Below, one piece after another: positions 14,602-23,306 of a stretch of DNA of 44,430 nt. Under the pieces are notes generated by a model that saw only the letters and a program-made list of their open reading frames with translations, had not been told where the DNA came from and searched no databases. How positions within the stretch are numbered: position 1 is the stretch's first letter; the number at the start of each line of letters is the position of its first letter. Position numbers and translations under genes: made by a program. Source of the stretch: Peptococcaceae bacterium (lineage in GTDB: Bacteria; Bacillota; Peptococcia; Peptococcales; Peptococcaceae); the NCBI GenBank assembly GCA_019420345.1, contig JAHZHI010000047.1, positions 1 through 44,430 of the forward strand. The letters are read 5' to 3'.

Positions 14602-16362
14602 TCAATATTTATCTTGTGCAATATAATGAGTATGCAGCTGCTGATGCGCCAGTTCACTGCCTGGTTCACCATAGTAGTCACGATACAATGCCAGAACAGA
14701 CTGGTTTTCATGAGATTTACGATGTGGCATGTTCTTATCAATTTCATAGAGCGCTTTCATTCTCTTGAGAAGAACCTGTTCGTCACCATGATGATATGGC
14801 TGACCAGCGCCACCAATGCACCCGCCCTTGCATGCCATGACTTCGATGGCATGATATCCATTAGGATTGCCTGCCCGAACTTCATCCATAAGAACTTTCG
14901 CGTTCCCTAAACCGTGAGCAATAGCAATCTTCAGAGGAATACCGTCTACGTCAACTGTTGCTACGCGAATGCCTTCGAAACCACGCAATTCTTCAAAATC
15001 AAGTTTAGGCAATGGTTTACCAGTTTGCAGTTCATAGGCAGTACGAACAGCAGCCTCGATAACCCCACCAGTAGCCCCGAAAATTACAGCAGCCCCGGTC
15101 GATTCGCCAAGCGGATCATCAAATTCAGATTCTGGCAATTCTGCCAAGTTAATATCTTTCAATTTAATCAAACGTGCCAATTCACGAGTAGACAGAACGA
15201 TATCAACATCTGGGTTTCCATTAACCGAGAACTCTGGACGTGTTGCTTCTGTTTTCTTAGCAAGGCATGGCATTACAGAAACCATAACAAGCTTTTCACG
15301 AGGAACACCAAACTTTTCAGCAAGGTAATTCTTTACAACTGCCCCAAACATCTGCTGTGGAGATTTTGCAGTGGATGGATATTGCAGCAAATCGGAATAC
15401 TGGGTTTCATAGAAGTTGGCCCATGCTGGGCAGCAAGAGGTCATAATTGGCAATGGACCTTCTTCGCCATTTAAGAAGCGGCGCAAACGTTGTAACAGTT
15501 CGGTACCTTCTTCCATAATGGTCAAGTCTGCAGAGAAATCTGTATCATAAACATGGTCAAAACCAATCATACGAAGTGCGGTAGCCATCTTGCCGGTTGC
15601 AATGGAACCTGGTTCCATTCCAAATGGTTCGCCAATCGCTACACGAACGGATGGTGCAGTTTGAACAACAACCACTTTTTCAGGATCGGCAATGGCATCA
15701 ATAACTTCCCAAGTTGCATCTTTCTGAACCAATGCACCAGTTGGGCATACAGCTACGCACTGACCGCAATGAGTGCAACGGGTTTCAAGCAATGGAGATT
15801 CGAAAGCTGGCATGATGACTGCGTCGAAACCGCGGCCAACAGCTGACAAAGCGCCAACTTTTTGCACTTCGTTACACATCGTTTCGCAACGACGGCACAT
15901 AATGCACTTGTTCATGTCGCGAACCAAAGAATTTGTTTTATCAAGTCTATAAGTCGACTGAGACTTACCAGTGATACGAACATCGTCAATATCCAAACGA
16001 GCCGCAACTTCCTGCAATTCACAATCGCCATTCTTCAGGCAAGTCAAGCAGGTTTTTGGATGGTCAGATATCAGAAGCTCTACAACTGTTCTGCGTGCTT
16101 GCAAAACACGTGCAGAGTTGGTAATTACTTCCATTCCAGGAGCTACAGGTGTTGCGCAGGATGGCATCAGAGCGCGTTTGCCCTTGACTTCAACAACACA
16201 TACACGGCAGGACGCTGGATGGTTGTCCATTTCTGTGCCATGCAGGTGCATATGGCAGAGAGTAGGAATCCAGATATCAAGTTTTTTAGCGGCATCGAGA
16301 ATGGTGCTGCCCGCAGGGACAGTGACTTCACGCCCGTTAATTGTTAAGGTTACATCACTCAT
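14602..16362 (-). CDS. hydA: [FeFe]-hydrogenase catalytic subunit, NAD(H)-linked type
   Basis: A 586-residue enzyme that interconverts H2 with protons and electrons. Clusters in order: [2Fe-2S] (C36, C52, C55, C69), His-ligated [4Fe-4S] (H101, C105, C108, C114), and two ferredoxin-type [4Fe-4S] (C153/156/159/163 and C196/199/202/206). The H-cluster motifs follow: TSCCPAW (308-314), MPCLAKK (364-370), FGATGGV (428-434) and MACKGGC (509-515). All ligands and the proton-shuttle Cys310 are present, so it should be active. The ATG at 16362 follows GGAGGAG. The frame extended by six residues starts with TTG. Upstream NuoF- and NuoE-like genes make this a trimeric or tetrameric NADH-dependent, possibly bifurcating, complex. 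Confidence 0.95.
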   Translation of the reverse strand: MSDVTLTINGREVTVPAGSTILDAAKKLDIWIPTLCHMHLHGTEMDNHPASCRVCVVEVKGKRALMPSCATPVAPGMEVITNSARVLQARRTVVELLISDHPKTCLTCLKNGDCELQEVAARLDIDDVRITGKSQSTYRLDKTNSLVRDMNKCIMCRRCETMCNEVQKVGALSAVGRGFDAVIMPAFESPLLETRCTHCGQCVAVCPTGALVQKDATWEVIDAIADPEKVVVVQTAPSVRVAIGEPFGMEPGSIATGKMATALRMIGFDHVYDTDFSADLTIMEEGTELLQRLRRFLNGEEGPLPIMTSCCPAWANFYETQYSDLLQYPSTAKSPQQMFGAVVKNYLAEKFGVPREKLVMVSVMPCLAKKTEATRPEFSVNGNPDVDIVLSTRELARLIKLKDINLAELPESEFDDPLGESTGAAVIFGATGGVIEAAVRTAYELQTGKPLPKLDFEELRGFEGIRVATVDVDGIPLKIAIAHGLGNAKVLMDEVRAGNPNGYHAIEVMACKGGCIGGAGQPYHHGDEQVLLKRMKALYEIDKNMPHRKSHENQSVLALYRDYYGEPGSELAHQQLHTHYIAQDKY

Positions 16363-16386
16363 ACTTTTCTTCTCCTCCAATCTCTC

Positions 16387-17862
16387 TTAACCAATGTAGA
16401 TGGCACCAAAGTTGCATTTATCCATACAGGTACCGCACTTGATGCACTTGCTCTGGTCGATGGTAAATGAGGAACGCAGAACACCACTGATCGCATCGGC
16501 TGGGCAGTTGCGTGCGCAGAGAGAGCAGCCAGCGCAACGGCTTGGATCGATTTGATAACGGGTCATCTTTCTGCAGGTACCAGTTGGGCAGCGTTTGTCG
16601 ACAACGTGGGCAATGTATTCATCCCAGAAGTTTTCCATGGTGGAAAGAACAGGGTTTGGTGCCGACTGGCCCAGTGCGCAAAGCGCAGTGTCTTTCATTG
16701 TATAACAAATACGCTTCAACTCATCAATGTGTTCCATCTTACCACGACCATCGGTGATCATGTTCAAAAGTTCAGAAATACGACGGGTACCGATACGACA
16801 TGGGGTGCAGCGGCCGCAAGATTCACCTTCTGAGAAGTGCAGATAGTATTTCGCAATGGAAACCATGCAGTCATCTTCGTCCATGATAATCATACCACCA
16901 GACCCCATCATGGAGCCAATGGATACAAGGTTGTCGTAGTCAATTGGCAGGTCAAGATATTTTTCTGCAATACATCCGCCAGAAGGACCGCCGGTCTGTA
17001 CCGCTTTGAATTTCTTACCGCCTTTAATACCTCCACCAATATCATAAATGATTTCACGTAAGGTGGTACCCATTGGAACTTCAACAAGCCCTACATTATT
17101 GACCTTACCAGCCAGAGCGAACACCTTTGTGCCCTTGCTCTTTTCGGTCCCAATGCTTGAGAACCATTTAGCCCCTTTATTAATAATAGTAGGAATATTA
17201 GCGAAGGTTTCAACGTTGTTTACGTTACTTGGTTTACCCATAAAGCCACTTTCCGCTGGATATGGAGGCTTCGTCGATGGTTCACCGCGTTTCCCTTCCA
17301 TGGAGTGAAGCAGTGCTGTTTCTTCACCGCAAACAAACGCACCTGCACCAAGTTTGATTTCAATATTGAAATCAAACCCTGTGCCTAAAATATTTTTCCC
17401 AAGAAGACCATATTCGGTCGCTTGTTCAATGGCGTGTTCAAGGCGATTTACTGCTAATGGATATTCGGCACGAATATAGATACGGCCTTCATGAGCACCG
17501 ATCGCATAACCGCAGATAGCCATTGCTTCGAGGACAGAATGAGGATCCCCTTCCAGAATGGAACGGTCCATAAATGCACCTGGGTCCCCTTCATCGGCGT
17601 TACATACAACATATTTTACATCCGCATCGTAAGTTGCAGCGATCTGCCACTTTTTCCCGGTTGGGAAACCAGCGCCACCACGACCACGCAATCCGGAATC
17701 AAGAACTTCTTGAACAACTTCTTCAGGAGTCATTTCGTTAAGGCATTTGCCAAGAGCCATGTATGCATCGTGGGCAATGCAGTCGTCAATGTCTCTTGGA
17801 TTAACGATACCGCAGTTTCTGAGGGCAATACGCAACTGCTGAACAGGCTTTTTCGTTTCCAT
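16387..17862 (-). CDS. hydB: Hydrogenase NAD(H)/FMN subunit, NuoF-like
   Basis: A 491-residue flavoprotein subunit. The FMN/NADH region begins with LRGRGGAGFPTGKKW (58-72). An SLBB segment is followed by the [4Fe-4S] motif CGRCTPCRIG (near residue 350). Two ferredoxin clusters close the protein (RCAGCSLCARNCP and KCIKCGTCMDKC). Classical HydB carries a thioredoxin-like [2Fe-2S] domain in front. Here that domain is missing and lies in the separate gene just upstream. An AAGGAGGAGG site precedes the ATG. It should pass electrons between NADH and HydA, perhaps with ferredoxin. Confidence 0.93.
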   Translation of the reverse strand: METKKPVQQLRIALRNCGIVNPRDIDDCIAHDAYMALGKCLNEMTPEEVVQEVLDSGLRGRGGAGFPTGKKWQIAATYDADVKYVVCNADEGDPGAFMDRSILEGDPHSVLEAMAICGYAIGAHEGRIYIRAEYPLAVNRLEHAIEQATEYGLLGKNILGTGFDFNIEIKLGAGAFVCGEETALLHSMEGKRGEPSTKPPYPAESGFMGKPSNVNNVETFANIPTIINKGAKWFSSIGTEKSKGTKVFALAGKVNNVGLVEVPMGTTLREIIYDIGGGIKGGKKFKAVQTGGPSGGCIAEKYLDLPIDYDNLVSIGSMMGSGGMIIMDEDDCMVSIAKYYLHFSEGESCGRCTPCRIGTRRISELLNMITDGRGKMEHIDELKRICYTMKDTALCALGQSAPNPVLSTMENFWDEYIAHVVDKRCPTGTCRKMTRYQIDPSRCAGCSLCARNCPADAISGVLRSSFTIDQSKCIKCGTCMDKCNFGAIYIG

Positions 17863-17877
17863 AGTGTAACCTCCTCC

Positions 17878-18255
17878 TTACGCATTCACGTGACAGGTGT
17901 CAATTCGCGCATCGACAGGTTCCTGTTTCATGACATATTGCTCTACAATGTCACGTGCAATTTTCGTGTCAACATAGCCAAACATTACAGGATCAACGGC
18001 AATGCCAGCCACTTCAACGGTTGGTTCTGCATAGCAATAACCCATGCATCCCGTTGATTTCAGAACTACATTGTCAAGGCCGTTTTCTTCAATCGCTGCT
18101 TCAATGGCATCCAATACTTCTTTGGCACCTGTTGCAATCGCACAAGTACCCATAGCGACACGAATTTCGACAGGATTTTCCAGAGCATCATGAGCTTGCT
18201 GCAAGCTGTCACGCTTTGCCTTCAAGGCTTCATAGGAATTTAAACGTTCACTCAT
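17878..18255 (-). CDS. Thioredoxin-like [2Fe-2S] subunit (split-off HydB N-terminal domain)
   Basis: A 125-residue protein: an N-terminal helical part with YEALKAKRDSLQQAHDAL, then the ferredoxin fold with GTCAIATGA (Cys38) and STGCMGYCYAEP (Cys70, Cys74). Only three of the usual four Cys are obvious in the core. A further Cys122 is near the C-terminus. Homologous domains form the front of fused HydB/HndC proteins. Either of two adjacent ATGs at the overlap with the NuoE-like gene could be used. The second (18255) has the better distance from GGAGG. The protein likely bridges the NuoE-like and NuoF-like subunits. Confidence 0.85.
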   Translation of the reverse strand: MSERLNSYEALKAKRDSLQQAHDALENPVEIRVAMGTCAIATGAKEVLDAIEAAIEENGLDNVVLKSTGCMGYCYAEPTVEVAGIAVDPVMFGYVDTKIARDIVEQYVMKQEPVDARIDTCHVNA

Positions 18256-18749
18256 CATACATCCTCCTCTTCAATGTAGTAACTTTGGATGATTTCTTTG
18301 ATCTTGTCACGCGTAACATGGCCATAAACTTTACCATCAATCGAAACAACAGGTGCTAAGCTACATGCACCAAGGCAGTGAACCTGTTCCAGCGTGAACA
18401 TGCCATCTTCAGTCATCTGACCGATTTCAACACCAAGTTCTTCCTTGACCACATCGAGAATACGCTCGCCACCTTTTACAAAGCAAGCGGTCCCCATGCA
18501 GACAGAAATGGTATGACGGCCTTTTGGTTTCATTGTGAAGAAGGAATAGAAAGTGACAACACCATAAACTTTAGCAGCCGGTACGCCGGTCTTTTCAGCT
18601 ATATAAATCTGCAATTCCTTTGGCAGATAACCAAACAAACCTTGTGCGCGATGGAGGATCATGATTAAATGGCTTGGTTTATCCTCAAAAGAGGCAATGT
18701 AGTCATCAAGCTCATTTAATTTGTTTCTGTCTAACATTTCGTAATTCAT
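18255..18749 (-). CDS. hydC: Hydrogenase [2Fe-2S] subunit, NuoE-like
   Basis: A 164-residue electron-transfer subunit. The N-terminal helical bundle contains LHRAQGLFGYLP, the usual NuoE motif. The [2Fe-2S] ligands are C84, C89, C125 and C129 (CMGTAC and CLGAC). The protein ends in YGHVTRDKIKEII. It is first in the operon, with an AGGGGTG site, and overlaps the next gene. The promoter lies at 18834-18862. Confidence 0.93.
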   Translation of the reverse strand: MNYEMLDRNKLNELDDYIASFEDKPSHLIMILHRAQGLFGYLPKELQIYIAEKTGVPAAKVYGVVTFYSFFTMKPKGRHTISVCMGTACFVKGGERILDVVKEELGVEIGQMTEDGMFTLEQVHCLGACSLAPVVSIDGKVYGHVTRDKIKEIIQSYYIEEEDV

Positions 18750-18833
18750 TGTAACACCCCTTAAATGTGCACGTTTGAGTTCAAGCAGTTATTAGCCATC
18801 GCTTAAAACTCTTACTACTTTCTTCTTTTCTGT

Positions 18834-18862
18834 ATTATACAATATCTGCCAAATTTTCGGAA
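18834..18862 (-). promoter_or_regulatory. Promoter of the hydrogenase structural operon
   Basis: On the minus strand TATAAT (18834-18839) is preceded by 17 bases and a poor -35 box, TTCCGA (18857-18862). The weak -35 lies in a GTTCCGA block that recurs upstream of the maturase operon, so an activator may be needed. Confidence 0.6.
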
Positions 18863-18899
18863 CATTTTTATTTTCATCATAATTTAGAAGATTTTATCG

Positions 18900-18957
18900 C
18901 ATCGCTATGTTTTACTGATACAATAGCGATGTACTATGATTATGATAAAATTATCAT
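18900..18957 (-). repeat. Two inverted repeats after hydF
   Basis: CATCGCTAT-type arms (18900-18908 with 18923-18931) form a 9-bp stem. A second AT-rich palindrome lies at about 18939-18957. Neither has a clear T run on the minus strand, so they are weak terminators at best. Confidence 0.35.
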
Positions 18958-18958
18958 A

Positions 18959-20149
18959 TTAATACACAATATCATCTAGTATTCCATTGAGATATGCGAT
19001 TACTATGCCATAATTGCTGATAGCCACATTAAATTTTTTTGCCTTTGTGATGCGATTTTGTACCAATTTGCGATTGACCATGCAGGCGCCACATTGAATA
19101 ATCAGATCATAGTCAGATAAATCATCTGGAAAATCTGAGCCAGCAACCACATCAACGACAATGTTTTCACCAACTCTCTTTCGCAAAAGATTTGGGATCT
19201 TAACACGACCAATGTCTTCTTCCAATGGTGCATGACTGCAAAGCTCTGCAATGAGAATGTGCGCATCTGCAGGCAAATCTGCGATCGTTTTTGCGCCTTC
19301 TACATAGGCTTGCAAATCGCCTTTAAGCCCCGCAAACAACACGGAAAAGGAAGTTAATTGTGATTGCTTTGGTTTATGATCATGAACAAATGCAAAAACC
19401 TGCGAATCAGTAATAATAAGTTTAGGTGGTTCTTTTAATGCATCCAATGCATCCACAAAATGGTCCGGTGTCACTGATAAAATTTGACAGCGTTTGTCCA
19501 ATAATTCTCTAAGCGTCTGTACCTGAGGCAAAATCAGCCGACCCTTAGGCGCCTGAATATCTTGAGGCATCACCAGCATGACCATATCACCATCATTGAC
19601 CAAGCCATGGGTGATTTCCGGCTCTTCTTTATGAGGATTAACCGCTGCCAGCTTATAGCGCAGCGCTGTCATGTCATCGCGACTGTTGATATTAACACAC
19701 AGTGGCTCATCATCTACTAAATCTGCCACTTTCTTCAGCCAGGCTTTCTCTGGTGTTCTTAGATCACATTTGCTAACGACTGCAACAATTGGTGTGTGTT
19801 GTTCTTTAAACTGAAGCACCCATTTTTCTTCATCTGTTAAGTCTTCTTCGTCAAACACGATAACAGCAATATCTGTCTTTTCAGATGCATGTGCTGTTTT
19901 TTCCATACGAAGCGCACCAAGATCACTTGACTGATCATCAAATCCAGCGGTGTCCAAGAGCGTGCATGGACCAAGTCCATGCAGCTCAATATTTTTCTGG
20001 ACAACATCCGTTGTGGTTCCTGCCACAGGTGATACGATGGTCACATCCTGATTCGTGAATGCATTGATAAGAGTAGATTTGCCGCTGTTGCAGCGTCCAA
20101 AAAAACCAATATGCAATCGATTGGCAGTTGGTGTTTCTTGCAAACTCAT
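18959..20149 (-). CDS. hydF: [FeFe]-hydrogenase maturation GTPase
   Basis: A 396-residue scaffold that receives the 2Fe precursor from HydE/HydG and inserts it into HydA. The GTPase domain has G1 GRCNSGKST (18-26), G2 GTTTD, G3 DTAG and G4 SKCD. The C-terminal cluster domain has the CxH motif (CSHA) followed by CGAC some 45 residues later, as in HydF. The start follows AGAGGGTG. It is the last gene of the maturase operon, 18 bases after hydG. Confidence 0.94.
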   Translation of the reverse strand: MSLQETPTANRLHIGFFGRCNSGKSTLINAFTNQDVTIVSPVAGTTTDVVQKNIELHGLGPCTLLDTAGFDDQSSDLGALRMEKTAHASEKTDIAVIVFDEEDLTDEEKWVLQFKEQHTPIVAVVSKCDLRTPEKAWLKKVADLVDDEPLCVNINSRDDMTALRYKLAAVNPHKEEPEITHGLVNDGDMVMLVMPQDIQAPKGRLILPQVQTLRELLDKRCQILSVTPDHFVDALDALKEPPKLIITDSQVFAFVHDHKPKQSQLTSFSVLFAGLKGDLQAYVEGAKTIADLPADAHILIAELCSHAPLEEDIGRVKIPNLLRKRVGENIVVDVVAGSDFPDDLSDYDLIIQCGACMVNRKLVQNRITKAKKFNVAISNYGIVIAYLNGILDDIVY

Positions 20150-20167
20150 ATCCGTTCACCCTCTTTT

Positions 20168-21586
20168 TTAGAAGCGGAAATCACGTTCACCATGTTCCAT
20201 CTGTGCAAGATATTCTTCGGTTTTCTGACGAACATTGTCACGTGGAATTTGTTTCAATTGTTCTTGAATAACTTTTTCACCAATTTCACGTGTTTTTGGA
20301 GATGCATAATCCAATAAGAATTCTTCCAAAGTCAGTAATGCATTTGGATGGCAGCAGTTTTGAATTTCCCCAGCTTTGCACAAGCTCATAAAGCGGTCAC
20401 CAGTGCGGCCAGCACGATAACATGCGGTGCAGAAACTTGGAATATATCCCATACCCATCAGCCATTGCACAACTTCATCCAGTGTACGGTTGTCACTGAC
20501 ATCAAATTGAGCAGAATTTTCTTCTTCTGGTTCTGGTTCCACATAGCCACCAACACTGGTACGAGAAGCGCCACTAATCTGGCTGATACCAACATGAAGT
20601 GCACGTCCACGTACTTCTTGATTTTCACGTGTAGAAATGATCATACCGGTGTAAGGAACCGCAATTCGGATGCAGGCAATGATTTTGATAAATGTATCAT
20701 CATCAATACCATTATCAAATTCATCCGGATCAATGTCATCTGCATGCTTTACGCGTGGCACACTAATGGTATGTGGACCAACGCCATGAACAGCCTCTAA
20801 GTGTTCCGCATGCATTAAAAGGCCTGCAAATTCATAGCGATAAAGTTCCAGACCGAAAAGAACGCCTAAACCAACATCATCGATGCCGCCTTCCATTGCG
20901 CGGTCCATGGCTTCTGTATGCCAAGCATAGTTGTGTTTTGGACCTGTTGGATGCAGGTTTTCATAACTTTCTTTATGATAGGTTTCCTGGAAAAGAATGT
21001 AGGTTCCAATCCCAGCTTCTTTCAACATGCGATATTCATCCACAGTGGTCGCTGCAATATTGACATTAACGCGACGAATCACGCCATTATCATGCGTGGT
21101 TTCATAAATGGTCTTAATGCAGTCGAGGATATATTCAATCGGATTGTTAACTGGATCTTCTCCGGCTTCAATGGCCAAACGCTTATGTCCCATATCCTGC
21201 AAGGCTCGTACTTCAGCAGCCACTTCTTCCTGGGTCAGTTTTTTGCGGGCAATGTGTTTGTTTTTTGCATGGTATGGGCAATATACGCAGCCATTGACGC
21301 AGTAATTTGACAAATACAATGGCGCAAACATAACAATACGATCACCATAGAAGTCTTTTTTAATCTGCTCTGCCAATGCCATGATCTCTTTATTTTTTTC
21401 CGGATCATTACATGCCAAAAGAACAGATGCTTCTCGGTGGCTCAAGCCTTTGCGTAATTTAGCTTTTTCCAAGATCTCGTCGACAAGCGCAAGATCGTCT
21501 TTATGCGCATCGGCATAAGCCAAAGTGTCCAAGATTTCCTGATGATTGATAAATTCTTCTGCTTTCAGCGATTTTGGATTATACAT
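20168..21586 (-). CDS. hydG: [FeFe]-hydrogenase maturase, tyrosine lyase
   Basis: A 472-residue radical SAM enzyme that cleaves tyrosine to supply the CO and CN ligands of the H-cluster. The SAM cluster is CVNGCVYC (C96, C100, C103). The second cluster is in the C-terminal region beginning CTACYRAGRTGDRF and ending in CC, as in HydG. The ATG at 21586 follows GAGGAG. An upstream extension of 15 residues overlaps the hydE stop and has no site. It lies between hydE and hydF. Confidence 0.95.
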   Translation of the reverse strand: MYNPKSLKAEEFINHQEILDTLAYADAHKDDLALVDEILEKAKLRKGLSHREASVLLACNDPEKNKEIMALAEQIKKDFYGDRIVMFAPLYLSNYCVNGCVYCPYHAKNKHIARKKLTQEEVAAEVRALQDMGHKRLAIEAGEDPVNNPIEYILDCIKTIYETTHDNGVIRRVNVNIAATTVDEYRMLKEAGIGTYILFQETYHKESYENLHPTGPKHNYAWHTEAMDRAMEGGIDDVGLGVLFGLELYRYEFAGLLMHAEHLEAVHGVGPHTISVPRVKHADDIDPDEFDNGIDDDTFIKIIACIRIAVPYTGMIISTRENQEVRGRALHVGISQISGASRTSVGGYVEPEPEEENSAQFDVSDNRTLDEVVQWLMGMGYIPSFCTACYRAGRTGDRFMSLCKAGEIQNCCHPNALLTLEEFLLDYASPKTREIGEKVIQEQLKQIPRDNVRQKTEEYLAQMEHGERDFRF

Positions 21587-21630
21587 AATATTTTCTCCTC
21601 TCTTTTGAGTCAGCCTTGAGGGCTTGCTCA

Positions 21631-22683
21631 TTAGATCTTATAGTCTCCTCTGTCTACAACTGCTTCATAACCAATGCCTTGAAGCCATTGAGACAATGCC
21701 ACCACATTTTCGGCGGCTTCTCCATCTAAAGTTGCTTTATTGTCATACAAAGAATATTTCTTTCGCAGTGATAAAGGTGAAAGATTTGGCATCAACACAT
21801 TTGCGCCTGCTTTCAAACCAGCTTCACGCCCTTCAGGGCTTAATGTTGCCAAGGCTGTAGTTGCTGGCAGCAACACATGTGGCAGCATCAACCTAACAAC
21901 CGAAAGCATCCAGAGTGTATCATCTAACGTTCCAGCTGATTCATGCTCAAACGGTGTGTGCTTTGCCGGTATAAATGGGCCCAGCCCAACCATTTGAGGA
22001 TCAAAAGCCTGCATATAACGCAAATCGGTAAGAAGGTTCTCCCAAGTTTGATAAGGCGAACCAATCATAATGCCGCACCCTGTCTGAAAACCTATCTCTT
22101 TAAGATCTGATAAACACTGTAAACGATGCGCTAAACTCATATCTTTTGGATGCAATTTCTGATAATGGCTATCTGTTGCTGTTTCATGACGTAAAAGGTA
22201 ACGTCTTGCACCAGCTTCATAAAGTTTTTCATAGCTTTCACGCGTACGTTCACCCAAAGACAAGGTCAAGGCACAATCAGGGAATCGCTGCGCCAATGCA
22301 CCCACCCATGCGGTCAGCACATCATCGCTAAAGAAGCCATCTTCTCCTCCTTGTAACACAAAGGTACGAAAGCCCAATGTATAGCCATGATCACAACAAA
22401 TCATCAGATCATCAAAATTTAAACGATAACGCACCGCATTTTCATTACTGCGGCGAATACCACAATAATAACAATCATTTTTGCAAATATTGGATATCTC
22501 TATGAGACCTCGCAGATAAACTTTATTGCCATAGCTCTCCCGCCTTACAGCATCAGCCTGACTATAAAGATAGGCGTTTGTTTCTGGCGAACGCGTAAAA
22601 TACAATTTACGCAGCTCTTCATCTGATAGGGTTCGTGTTTCCCGCAATTTATCAATTAATGCAAAGATCGTATCACTATTCAT
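21631..22683 (-). CDS. hydE: [FeFe]-hydrogenase maturase, radical SAM
   Basis: A 350-residue radical SAM enzyme acting in synthesis of the H-cluster dithiomethylamine-bridged 2Fe unit. The SAM motif is CKNDCYYC (C67, C71, C74), followed by GGEDG and a barrel typical of HydE/BioB. The ribosome site before the ATG is poor (AGGT). Coupling to the TM1266-type gene 6 bases upstream may compensate. Confidence 0.94.
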   Translation of the reverse strand: MNSDTIFALIDKLRETRTLSDEELRKLYFTRSPETNAYLYSQADAVRRESYGNKVYLRGLIEISNICKNDCYYCGIRRSNENAVRYRLNFDDLMICCDHGYTLGFRTFVLQGGEDGFFSDDVLTAWVGALAQRFPDCALTLSLGERTRESYEKLYEAGARRYLLRHETATDSHYQKLHPKDMSLAHRLQCLSDLKEIGFQTGCGIMIGSPYQTWENLLTDLRYMQAFDPQMVGLGPFIPAKHTPFEHESAGTLDDTLWMLSVVRLMLPHVLLPATTALATLSPEGREAGLKAGANVLMPNLSPLSLRKKYSLYDNKATLDGEAAENVVALSQWLQGIGYEAVVDRGDYKI

Positions 22684-22689
22684 ACAAAA

Positions 22690-22935
22690 TTAAACCTGTG
22701 AATAACAAGCTTTAGCTGCGATACCGTCCAAACTGCCAATTTTTCCGGTTAGACTATTGATCTCATCTTGCGGTGCATCAACAACTAGGCAAATAATATT
22801 CATGTTTTTTTGACGATAGGGTATTCCCATACGTCCAACAATATAATCACGGAAATCATGTAAAATCGCATTTAACGCTTCTGTATCCGCGCTTTGATCA
22901 ACAATAATTCCCAAGGTTGCAACTCTTGTGTCCAT
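22690..22935 (-). CDS. TM1266-type hydrogenase-system regulator (ACT-like)
   Basis: An 81-residue protein with one ACT-like fold: RVATLGIIVDQ at the start, VGRMGIPYRQKNMNIICLVVD in the middle and a KIGSLDGIAAKACYS end. This matches the family named iron-only hydrogenase system regulator (TM1266), routinely found with hydE/F/G. The ligand is unknown. It heads the maturase operon with AAAGGAGG before the ATG. Confidence 0.9.
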   Translation of the reverse strand: MDTRVATLGIIVDQSADTEALNAILHDFRDYIVGRMGIPYRQKNMNIICLVVDAPQDEINSLTGKIGSLDGIAAKACYSQV

Positions 22936-23214
22936 ATTGTGTCCTCCTTTCGACTTTTCAAAACCTCACATATTTTTTGAAACTTATACACAATTATATT
23001 CTATCATTAAATGCAAATGTTGTACACATAAGATTTCTTATTGTACTATAACACTACCACTAATGTTCCAAATACTTTATTTTATCATCTTTAGTGCTAG
23101 TCTGTATTAAACAGCACAAATATCGGAACTTTTTCCAAACACTCAAGAACCATTTTCACACGCTCAATCATCTGTTGTATAACAGAACTTTTCTCTTTTT
23201 ATAAAAAAACAAAA
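22936..23214 (-). promoter_or_regulatory. Leader and promoter region of the maturase operon
   Basis: No gene is seen here. On the minus strand TATAAT (22993-22998) is a good -10 box without a clear -35. A GTTCCGA block (23123-23129 in plus sense TCGGAAC) next to TCTGTATTA (23101-23109) recalls the hydrogenase promoter. A perfect palindrome TCTGTT-GTAT-AACAGA is at 23171-23186. Confidence 0.45.
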
Positions 23215-23253
23215 GCCTTATGCATCATTGACAAAAGCAATGATACACAAGGC
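23215..23253. terminator. Terminator after thiC
   Basis: A 16-bp stem (23215-23230 with 23238-23253, two G-T pairs) is followed on the minus strand by TTTTGTTTTTTT. It insulates the maturase operon from thiC. Confidence 0.88.
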
Positions 23254-23306
23254 TCTCTTCTTTTTTATTGACAGCTGCCACCACAACACCTGTCATTGAA
23301 AAGAAA

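Noticed and set aside
14526..14747. 73-residue minus-strand frame at the end of hydA
   Set aside because: Out-of-frame shadow overlapping the 3' end of hydA and its terminator, without a ribosome site.
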